Below are positions 1 through 5,382 of a DNA stretch of 5,382 bases, in pieces. The stretch is taken from NCBI GenBank assembly GCA_903918555.1, contig CAIXEV010000611.1, forward strand, positions 1 through 5,382, given 5' to 3'. A model generated the notes under the pieces. It was given only the letters and a program-made list of their open reading frames with translations. It ran no database searches and was not told where the DNA came from. This stretch comes from an uncultured bacterium (GTDB lineage: Bacteria > Planctomycetota > Phycisphaerae > Phycisphaerales > SM1A02). Every line of letters starts with the position of its first letter. Position 1 is the stretch's first letter. The position numbers and the translations under genes are program-made.

Positions 1-76
1 CGGCGGCTCCCTCTGGTGCTGAAAAGCAGAGCGAGGACCGCACGCGATAGAGAACATTCGGCTCGATGGCGCCCGC
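1..76. other. Non-coding left edge
   Basis: This 76-base stretch lies downstream of the methyltransferase stop. I see no convincing coding frame, RNA gene or promoter in it. Whether it is an intergenic spacer or the end of another gene cannot be decided, because the window starts here. Confidence 0.4.
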
Positions 77-93
77 TTAGGCGGGCGTCGTCG
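64..93. terminator. Hairpin around the methyltransferase stop codon
   Basis: GCCCGC (71-76) and GCGGGC (81-86) form a perfect 6-bp stem around a TTAG loop. One more C-G pair (70/87) extends it to 7 bp. On the plus strand, pairing with G-T wobbles can continue out to 64/93. The methyltransferase TAA stop (77-79, minus strand) lies in the loop. On the methylase transcript the 7-bp core remains, but there is no U-tract after it. A role in termination or 3'-end protection is therefore only possible, not shown. Confidence 0.3.
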
Positions 94-1834
94 TTTTTGG
101 CATCGTCGATTTTGGCATCGTCGTCTTTGGCGCGGCGCCGAAGGCGCGCGCTGTCCAGAAGCCAAGCACGCGCTTCGTCGCTTCGGCGTCGAGCCGGTGC
201 GCACGGCATGACGCCTCGGCGAATCGCCGGAGCGCCTCTCCGCGCGCAGGCGCTTCGCACGCACTCGATGCGTCTTGGAGGATTCGCGCGCTCTCGAGCC
301 AGGCCGCGCGATCGGCCGGCAACGGCAGCGCGAGCAACTGCTTCGCAGAGAGCTTGATCGCGGCCGGGCTGAGCGCCGTTCCGTAGGCGATGCGCGCGGA
401 CTCGGCGGTCGCAACCGGCGAGGCGATCGCGGCGGCAAGCATCCAGAGATCGTTCTCCTCGCCGTCGCGCGGAGTCACCGTGAGGAGCGGCACGACCGGA
501 AGCCACGCCCCCTGCTCGTCGACGACCGCCTCCAGCACCTTCGTCTGCGTCGCCACGAGCACCTTCGGGACGAGTCGGGCACGGACCCATGACGCCATCT
601 TGATATCGCGCTCGAGCGCCGCGCGATCCGCCCGCGGAGCGGCGTAGCGCTCGAAGAGCAGCCGAACGGGCCTGTCGCCCCAACTGCAGTGCGCGAGGTC
701 GACATGCCGCGTCGAGACAAGCCTCGGGTAGCGAGCCTCGTCCGCGCTCGCGCGATCGACGATCGCGCCGCGCAATCCGTAGAACTGGTCGCGGAAGTCC
801 GCGGTCGCCGTGGCGATCGACGCGAGCACCGGGCCTGGGCCGACCTCGACCCGCGGCACGCCGCGCGCTTCGGCAAAGAGCGTCGACCACGGTCCGCCGT
901 CGGCGAGGTGCCCGTCAGAAACCGCAGGAATCACCGCAAAATCAGCGCCAAACGCGAGCTCCACGCTCCGGCCGGCGCGTGCTCCGATCGGCGACGCGCG
1001 CTCGATCGCCAGCGCGCACACCCTCACGGCGGCGTCCTCGAAGATCCGTTCGTCCGCGGTCCACAGCGCCCGCACCCGCGCGTTGGCGGCAATCCAGGCC
1101 CGCATCGCGCGCGCGTCGGCCGCCGCGAGCAACGACTGCGGCATCACGAATCCGAGCACGCCTCTCGTCGACAGATGCCGGACCGCCTCGAGCAAGAACG
1201 CCGCCGAGAGATCGGCGTAGCCGGTCACGACTCCTTCGGAACGCTCGCGAATCCGCGCGGCGCGCTCGCGGCTCGCGGTGGTCGCGACCTCGAGCTGGTT
1301 GAGGAACGGCGGGTTTCCGACGATGAGATCGAAGGCGTCGACGCCCGTGACCTCCGCGATCGATCGCTCGAGCGCGTCCCCGACGACCAGATGCGCGCGA
1401 AGCTCGGCCTCGACGCGCGCGCGCTCGGCGTTCGGCGTCGCCGCCGGCAGCAGCGCGAGCAGCCGCTCGCGGCAGAGATCGATGGCGGTCGCGTCGATGT
1501 CGATGCCGAAGATCCGCTCGGCGAGCATCTCGCCCGCCGGAACGCCGCGCGCGATCTCGCGCGTGGCCATCGCCACGAGGAAATTGCCCGCGCCGCACGC
1601 CGGGTCGAGCACACGCGCGGGCGCGGCGCGCCCGTCCGTCGCGCGGTCGAGGATCCACCCGACAAGCGCGGGCGGCGTGTAGTGGCTCCCCTGCTCCTTG
1701 CGGCGCGTGGCGCGGCCGCTGCGGCCGGCCGTCTGATCAAGATCGGCCAGATGCGCCGACACCGACGCCAGGTCGACCTCGCGGGAGACCTCGCGGGAAA
1801 CGGAGCGGGATGCGGCCTTCGTGCGGCGTGGCAC
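77..1834 (-). CDS. N6-adenine DNA methyltransferase, TaqI/Eco57I-like (gamma class)
   Basis: This enzyme should transfer a methyl group from S-adenosylmethionine to N6 of adenine in a specific DNA sequence. Numbered from the GTG at 1834 (585 residues), the motifs come in gamma-class order: HYTPP (51-55, motif X); DPACGAGNF (77-85, SAM-binding motif I); GIDID (110-114, motif II); VVGDAL (acidic residue near 153, motif III); the catalytic NPPF (174-177, motif IV); YADLSAAFL (from 206, motif V); and GVLGFVMPQSLL (225-236). Residues from about 347 to 540 look like a TaqI-type target-recognition region, with the strand-rich segment KVLVATQTKVLEAVVDEQGAW at about 424-444. No nuclease motif is visible, and the protein is much shorter than type IIG fusions or BREX PglX. 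The start is uncertain. In-frame options are ATG 1963, TTG 1885, GTG 1834 and GTG 1762, none with a clear Shine-Dalgarno. I chose 1834 because third-position GC rises from about there and the extension before motif X stays short. The C-terminus ends in PKTTM-like repeats. The gene is divergent from the receptor gene. The family is secure; the target sequence and whether it belongs to a restriction system are unknown. Confidence 0.88.
   Translation of the reverse strand: MPRRTKAASRSVSREVSREVDLASVSAHLADLDQTAGRSGRATRRKEQGSHYTPPALVGWILDRATDGRAAPARVLDPACGAGNFLVAMATREIARGVPAGEMLAERIFGIDIDATAIDLCRERLLALLPAATPNAERARVEAELRAHLVVGDALERSIAEVTGVDAFDLIVGNPPFLNQLEVATTASRERAARIRERSEGVVTGYADLSAAFLLEAVRHLSTRGVLGFVMPQSLLAAADARAMRAWIAANARVRALWTADERIFEDAAVRVCALAIERASPIGARAGRSVELAFGADFAVIPAVSDGHLADGGPWSTLFAEARGVPRVEVGPGPVLASIATATADFRDQFYGLRGAIVDRASADEARYPRLVSTRHVDLAHCSWGDRPVRLLFERYAAPRADRAALERDIKMASWVRARLVPKVLVATQTKVLEAVVDEQGAWLPVVPLLTVTPRDGEENDLWMLAAAIASPVATAESARIAYGTALSPAAIKLSAKQLLALPLPADRAAWLESARILQDASSACEAPARGEALRRFAEASCRAHRLDAEATKRVLGFWTARAFGAAPKTTMPKSTMPKTTTPA
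86..130 (-). repeat. Three 15-bp tandem repeats at the methyltransferase C-terminus
   Basis: Three adjacent 15-bp units (86-100, 101-115, 116-130) share the plus-strand core TTTGGCATCGTCG with small differences. On the coding strand they encode PKTTM, PKSTM and PKTTT, followed by PA and the stop. The unit length is a multiple of three, so gain or loss of a copy would change tail length without a frameshift. The tail lies outside the catalytic and recognition regions and is probably flexible. Confidence 0.8.
1775..1810 (-). repeat. 12-bp tandem repeat near the methyltransferase start
   Basis: GACCTCGCGGGA occurs twice back to back (1775-1786 and 1787-1798). A degenerate third unit follows at 1799-1810, matching 8 of 12 positions. 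On the methylase strand the repeats encode the duplicated residues SREVSREV, upstream of motif X. If translation really starts at GTG 1762, the array would instead be in the 5' leader or promoter region. Confidence 0.75.
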
Positions 1835-2051
1835 GCGCAGAATGTAAGGCAGATCTCGGCTCGCCGCAGCGAGATGCGTCTTCAAGCCCGTCGGGCGAAG
1901 CGACTGCTCGCTCCGCTCGACCGCAGTGAGGGCGCATGCGCCGTCGCCCGGACGACGACGCATGCGTGCGCGCGTACCGCGATCACGGCGCAACCGCGCG
2001 CATCGCTGCGGAATTCCTTCACGATCCCGGGTTCGCGTTACCCTTCCGAGC
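1835..2051. promoter_or_regulatory. Divergent spacer between methyltransferase and receptor
   Basis: This 217-base region must hold the receptor promoter, and holds the methyltransferase promoter too if that gene starts at or to the left of 1834. I found no good sigma-70 pair for the receptor. On the minus strand, TACATT (1846-1841) lies 6 bases before the chosen GTG and resembles a -10 box, but no matching -35 is evident. Frames through the region translate to arginine-rich strings on both strands, which supports a non-coding reading. The main structure is the inverted repeat at 1933-1966. Confidence 0.5.
1933..1966. promoter_or_regulatory. 14-bp inverted repeat (13/14) in the divergent spacer
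   Basis: CGCATGCGCCGTCG (1933-1946) and CGACGACGCATGCG (1953-1966) are inverted copies that pair at 13 of 14 positions, the mismatch being C1941/A1958. The loop is CCCGGA. Each arm also contains its own palindrome: GGCGCATGCGCC (1931-1942) and ACGCATGCGT (1958-1967), with centres 26 bp apart. No T-run follows on either strand, so it is not a standard terminator. It begins 119 bases before the receptor ATG. An operator bound by a dimer or tetramer, or an RNA leader hairpin, are both possible; no regulator can be named. Confidence 0.5.
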
Positions 2052-4067
2052 ATGCGATTTCTCACTTCCCTGCGGGTTCGGCTCATGCTCGTCCTGCTCT
2101 TCGTGGCGCTCGCACCGATCGCCACCCTGCTCTTCGTGCTGAAGGGACAGGTCGATCAGACGGTGGAGCGCTCCGCGCTCGCGACCATCGCCGCGATCGC
2201 CGAGGGCAAGGCTGCGCAGCTCGACGCGCTCGGCCGCGAGCGCGTGCGCCAGGTCGCGTCGGTCGAGAACGCCATCGCCTTCATCGATGCGGCCGAAGCG
2301 CTCTCCGCGGCGTACCGCGCCGACGGCACGCGCGATGAAGCCGCCATCGAAGCCGCGCGCGAGCGGTTCCGTCCCCGCTGGGAAAGCTGGACGCGCTCCA
2401 ACGATGTCGACCTCCTGCTGCTCGCCGATCGCAACGGCCGCATCGTCTTCGCGTCAGGCGAGACGCCGCTCCTCCACCGCGAGGTTCTCGCGGCAGCGAG
2501 CGCGTCATCGCCGCTCGGACGCGCCCTCGCGAAGGCGCGCAGCACGAAGGCGCCCGTCCTCACGCGGCCGGAACTCGCGACCGAGGGCGTGCGCCCGCGA
2601 ACCGAGATCGTCGGCCCCCTGCTGCGCGGAACCGAACTCGTCGGATTCGTGATCGTCCCGATCAATCCAGCGGACATCGACGCGATCGTCACCGACTACA
2701 CAGGCCTCGGCGCCACGGGCGAGACCGTCTGCGCGACGATGCTCGCGGGCGACATGGTGCTGACGACGCCGACGCGCGCCGATCCGGCCGCCGCCTACGC
2801 GATGCGCGCCAAACTGGGCTCGGATTTCGCGACGAACCTTCAGGGTTCCGTCGACGGAAGCCCCTCGCGCGGCCGCGGTACCGACACCACGGGGAAGCCC
2901 GCGCTCGGTGCGTGGACGCGCGTCGAGAGCCTCGGCTGGGCGATCGGCGTCACGAAGCAGCTCGACGAGGTCTTCGCGGCCGCCGCCGAGCAGCAGCGTG
3001 CGGTCGTCTCGGTCGCCGCAATCGCCGTGCTTCCGGTGATCGTGATCGCGCTGCTCGTCGCGCGCTCGATCGCGCGGCCGATCCGCGACGCGGCGGACGC
3101 CTCGCGGCGCATGGCGGAGGGCGATCTCTCGGGCGACATCCGCGCGATCGGCTCGGGCGAGCCGCGCGCGCTCCTCGTCACGATGCGCGACGCCGTCCGC
3201 AGCCTCGTCGGGCTTCTCCAGCGCGTGAAGGAGTCGGGCGCATCGCTCGGCACCACGGCCCACGCCCTGCGCGCGACCGCGCACGAACAGGATGCGATCG
3301 CGCGGAGCTTCGGCGAGTCCAGCGCCCAGATCGCGGCCGCCGTCCGCGAGATCACGGCGACCCAGCATGAGCTCAACCACTCGATGCAGGTCGTCGCCAA
3401 CGCGCTGCGCGAGGCGGCTGGCTCGGCTGCGGATGGACGGCTCGCGCTCGCGCGGCTGTCGGACGAGATCGACACGCTGCGCGTGGGCGCCGGGAGCATC
3501 TCGACGCGTCTTGATGCGATCCGCACCAGCGCCGATCGCATCACCGGCGTCGTCGCGAGCATGGCGAAGGTCGCGAACCAGACGAACCTCCTCTCGGTCA
3601 ACGCCGCGATGGAAGCCGAACGCGCCGGCGAGGCGGGCGCCGGCTTCCGTGCCGTCGCGGTCGAGATCCGCAGGCTCTCGGCGCAGACCGCCGACGCGAC
3701 CCTCGCGATCGAGGGCATCGTGCGCGAGATGCAGTCCGCGGTCGCGGCGGGCGTCGAGGACATGTCGCGCTACTCGACGAGCGTCCACGGCGGCACCGCG
3801 ACGGTCGCCTCGCTCGGCGGCCAGCTCGGGACCGTCATCGGCGGCGTCGAGCATCTTGGGAAGGAAGTCGATCTCGTCGCCCGCGGCGTCGAGGCGCAGG
3901 CGCTCGGCGTCGCGCAGGTCTCGCACGCGCTGACGAGCCTCTCCGAAGGTGCCGCGCGCACCGCGTCGGCCGCGTCGCGGTTCATCGAGACGAGCGAGGA
4001 ACTCGAGCGTCGCGCCGAGGGCTTCGTGAAGGAAGTCGGCGCGTTCCGGCTGCCGGCGTCGACCTGA
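2052..4067 (+). CDS. Methyl-accepting chemotaxis-type receptor, dCache-like sensor, WspA-like signalling domain
   Basis: This 671-residue inner-membrane receptor should sense a ligand outside the cytoplasm and control a CheA-type kinase through CheW. Order of parts: a short positive N-terminus (MRFLTSLRVR); TM1 at about 11-30; a sensor region at about 31-315; TM2 at about 317-337; HAMP at about 338-393 (ARPIRDAADASRRMAEGDLS); and a long coiled-coil hairpin with its tip at about 509-532 (NQTNLLSVNAAMEAERAGE). The sensor looks like a double Cache domain: a long first helix, LLLLADRNGRIVFAS (118-135), Y-TGLGATGE (216-224) and GWAIGV near 295-300. After the tip, EIRRLSAQTADATLAIE and VREMQSAVAAGVEDM resemble WspA-type receptors more than the E. 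coli Tsr/Tar pattern. The C-terminus lacks a CheR-tethering pentapeptide. I chose ATG 2052 because it directly precedes TM1; the upstream in-frame ATG at 1926 would add 42 arginine-rich residues. No Shine-Dalgarno is visible. The ligand is unknown. Chemotaxis or surface/c-di-GMP signalling are both open. Confidence 0.93.
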   Translation: MRFLTSLRVRLMLVLLFVALAPIATLLFVLKGQVDQTVERSALATIAAIAEGKAAQLDALGRERVRQVASVENAIAFIDAAEALSAAYRADGTRDEAAIEAARERFRPRWESWTRSNDVDLLLLADRNGRIVFASGETPLLHREVLAAASASSPLGRALAKARSTKAPVLTRPELATEGVRPRTEIVGPLLRGTELVGFVIVPINPADIDAIVTDYTGLGATGETVCATMLAGDMVLTTPTRADPAAAYAMRAKLGSDFATNLQGSVDGSPSRGRGTDTTGKPALGAWTRVESLGWAIGVTKQLDEVFAAAAEQQRAVVSVAAIAVLPVIVIALLVARSIARPIRDAADASRRMAEGDLSGDIRAIGSGEPRALLVTMRDAVRSLVGLLQRVKESGASLGTTAHALRATAHEQDAIARSFGESSAQIAAAVREITATQHELNHSMQVVANALREAAGSAADGRLALARLSDEIDTLRVGAGSISTRLDAIRTSADRITGVVASMAKVANQTNLLSVNAAMEAERAGEAGAGFRAVAVEIRRLSAQTADATLAIEGIVREMQSAVAAGVEDMSRYSTSVHGGTATVASLGGQLGTVIGGVEHLGKEVDLVARGVEAQALGVAQVSHALTSLSEGAARTASAASRFIETSEELERRAEGFVKEVGAFRLPAST

Positions 4068-4098
4068 TCGCGCCGCGGCGCACCGTCGAGAACGAAAC

Positions 4099-4134
4099 AG
4101 GGGCGGCCCTTGCGGACCGCCCCTTTCACTTTCT
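4099..4134. terminator. Probable bidirectional intrinsic terminator between receptor and flagellin
   Basis: AGGGGCGG (4099-4106) pairs perfectly with CCGCCCCT (4117-4124). Two further G-C pairs (4107-4108 with 4114-4115) can stack inside past a bulged A. On the plus strand the stem is followed by TTTCACTTTCTCT, a broken T-rich tract, 32 bases after the receptor stop. On the minus strand the same stem is followed by GTTTCGTTCTC, so it may also end flagellin transcripts, although it lies about 90 bases past that stop. The T-tracts are imperfect, more so on the minus strand. Confidence 0.7.
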
Positions 4135-4212
4135 CTGGTGTCACCTTCTCGTGGTGGAGCTTCGTCGGACCGGCTCACGCCGGCGCGGGAAGCGTTTCCT
4201 CCGCCCTCGTCT

Positions 4213-5382
4213 TTAGCCGCGCATCAGCTGGAGGACAGCCTGCGGCGCCTGGTTCGACAGCGCAAGCGCCTGGGTCGAGGCCTGCATGAGGATCTGCGCG
4301 CGGGTCATCGCCGCGGTTTCGGTCGCGAAGTCCGTGTCGCGGATCGCGCTCTCGGCCGCAGTCGTGTTCTCGAGGGTGACGCCGAGGCTCGTGATGGTCG
4401 AGCCGACGACATTCTTCGTGAACGCGCCGAGTCGGCCGCGGAGGCTCGAGACCTGCTTGGTCGCGAGATCGAGGATCTCCTGCGCCTTGGTCAGGTTGCC
4501 GTTCTGCACATTGGCGGAGCCGCCCGACTTGAGCTCGGAGAGGAAGCCCGAGCCCGAGGTGCCGAGGTTGGTGCTCGTCACCGTCTCGATTCCGAGCGAC
4601 ACCTTGCTGGCGAGGCTCACATCCGGCGCGAGGTTGAAGTCGGCGCCGCCACCGGTCACCTGGAAGCCGCGGGTGCCGCCCACGGTGTTGAAGCTCGCGG
4701 CGCCGGCGCCGATGAGCGACACCGAGACATCGAAGCCGTCGAGCGCGACGCGGGCCGTGAGGCCGCGGGCGGTTGCGACGACGCCGTTGATGTTCACCGT
4801 CGCATCGCGACCCGTGCGGCGGAGGTCGCCGACGGCTGCGCCACCGACGGTCGCCGAGATGAAGTTGGACGCTGCGTTTGCGTTCGCGATCTCACGCATA
4901 CGCACGAACGACTCGCTGCCGAAACCCGTCGAGTCGACGCGGACCGTGGTGCCGCAGACGATCGCCGACACGCCGAGCGCCTCGGTGAAGGCGTTGATCG
5001 CGTTCTGGATCTGGACCTGGGTGGTGCCCGACGCGAAGCTGAACTGCTGCGCGCCGCGGGCGCCGGCGACTTCGAAGGTCACCGCGCCCTGGCCGCTGTT
5101 GGCGATGCCGGCGGCGCTGAGACGGAGGTACTGGCGCGCGGTCTGCGCCGACTGGGTCACGGTCACGTTCACCGAGCGGGTCGCGCCCGAGGTGTCGGAG
5201 AGCTTGACCGAGTTGATCGACACTTCGCCGATACCGCTTGCAGCCGTGTACGAGCCGCTGAGGGTGTAGTCGAAGTTGCCGTTCAGGAGCTTGGTGCCCT
5301 GGAACGAGACCGAGTTCGCGATGCGGTCGATGGTCGAGAGGATGTTGTCGATCTGGAGCTGGTTCGCTTCCTTCTCCTCGAC
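4213..5382 (-). CDS. fliC: Flagellin (filament subunit), N-terminus cut by the window edge
   Basis: This is the subunit that polymerises into the flagellar filament after export by the flagellar type III system. The open frame runs to the right edge, giving 389 visible residues. About 100-120 N-terminal residues are missing, so GTG 5223, inside the frame, is not the start. Visible residues 1-35 (EANQLQIDNILSTIDRIANS, then SFQGTKLLNG) match the conserved end of N-terminal D1. Residues at about 98-163 resemble a flagellin-IN motif (VTFEVAGARGAQQFSF, AINAFTEALGVSA, GFGSESFV). Residues at about 239-274 carry GFQVTGGGADFNL and LGIETVTSTNLG, a D2/D1 return seen in such flagellins. The C-terminal D1/D0 is at about 296-389, including AIRDTDFATETAAMTRAQIL, and ends LQLMRG before TAA. 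One cysteine is present at visible residue 143. The promoter is outside the window. The gene converges on the receptor gene, suggesting separate transcription. The symbol follows usual flagellin naming; such genomes often have several copies. Confidence 0.95.
   Translation of the reverse strand, partial: VEEKEANQLQIDNILSTIDRIANSVSFQGTKLLNGNFDYTLSGSYTAASGIGEVSINSVKLSDTSGATRSVNVTVTQSAQTARQYLRLSAAGIANSGQGAVTFEVAGARGAQQFSFASGTTQVQIQNAINAFTEALGVSAIVCGTTVRVDSTGFGSESFVRMREIANANAASNFISATVGGAAVGDLRRTGRDATVNINGVVATARGLTARVALDGFDVSVSLIGAGAASFNTVGGTRGFQVTGGGADFNLAPDVSLASKVSLGIETVTSTNLGTSGSGFLSELKSGGSANVQNGNLTKAQEILDLATKQVSSLRGRLGAFTKNVVGSTITSLGVTLENTTAAESAIRDTDFATETAAMTRAQILMQASTQALALSNQAPQAVLQLMRG

Noticed and set aside
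1829..1845. TGGCACG (1829-1835) as a sigma-54 -24 element for the receptor
   Set aside because: The -12 GC dinucleotide is missing at the required spacing, and the site is more than 200 bases from the receptor start.
1926..2051. N-terminal extension of the receptor from ATG 1926
   Set aside because: It would place 42 Arg-rich residues ahead of a typical short positive N-terminus and TM1, and it overlaps the spacer's inverted repeat.
689..2338. Long plus-strand open frame antisense to the methyltransferase (549 codons)
   Set aside because: It translates to arginine-rich low-complexity protein with no recognisable domain and runs into the receptor gene. The opposite strand encodes a motif-complete methylase. 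In very GC-rich DNA such antisense frames arise from the scarcity of stop codons.
2505..4178. Long minus-strand open frame antisense to the receptor (557 codons)
   Set aside because: The sequence is Arg/Asp-rich with no domain, and it is fully opposite a receptor with clear TM, HAMP and signalling motifs. It also crosses the convergent terminator.
4170..4183. CCGGC-TCAC-GCCGG hairpin downstream of flagellin
   Set aside because: The stem is only 5 bp with no T-tract on either strand, which is easily expected by chance at this GC content.
4286..5269. Plus-strand open frame antisense to flagellin (327 codons)
   Set aside because: It has no recognisable motif and lies opposite a flagellin with conserved terminal domains.
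1..5382. High frequency of CGATCG/GCGATCGC-like words
   Set aside because: These follow from preferred codons and GC-rich composition within coding sequence. I see no regular spacing or enrichment in the spacers that would suggest a functional repeat.
1..5382. CRISPR array, tRNA, rRNA or insertion sequence
   Set aside because: I saw no regularly spaced repeats, RNA gene structure, transposase or terminal inverted repeats.

Overview
The window is very GC-rich DNA with strong G/C preference at third codon positions. It holds three genes: a DNA adenine methyltransferase (minus strand, 77-1834), a membrane chemoreceptor (plus strand, 2052-4067) and the 3' part of a flagellin gene (minus strand, 4213 to the right edge). 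The flagellin and the signalling tip of the receptor look to me like those of motile, high-GC Planctomycetota (Phycisphaerae-like). That assignment rests on remembered family resemblance and is only moderately secure; another high-GC Gram-negative lineage is possible.

Layout. Positions 1-76 are a short non-coding edge. The methyltransferase gene follows and has in-frame tandem repeats near both ends. A 217-base divergent spacer (1835-2051) separates it from the receptor gene and contains a near-perfect 14-bp inverted repeat built from two CGCATGCG palindromes. The receptor is transcribed rightward and the flagellin leftward, so the two converge on a 145-base spacer (4068-4212) with a terminator-like hairpin that can serve both strands. 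No stretch longer than 300 bases lacks a gene.

Function. The receptor and flagellin fit a motility or surface-sensing locus. The receptor has an extracytoplasmic double-Cache-like sensor, a HAMP domain and a signalling hairpin that resembles WspA-type receptors (alternative cellular functions such as c-di-GMP control) at least as much as classical chemotaxis receptors. The flagellin is a filament subunit with a flagellin-IN insertion and a rare cysteine. The methyltransferase has the catalytic motifs of a gamma-class (TaqI/Eco57I-like) N6-adenine enzyme. No restriction nuclease is visible in the window, so it may be a solitary methylase or one half of a system that continues to the left.

I saw no clearly undescribed system. 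The items most worth a second look are the structured divergent spacer, the methylase repeats and uncertain start, and the WspA-like output module on a Cache sensor.
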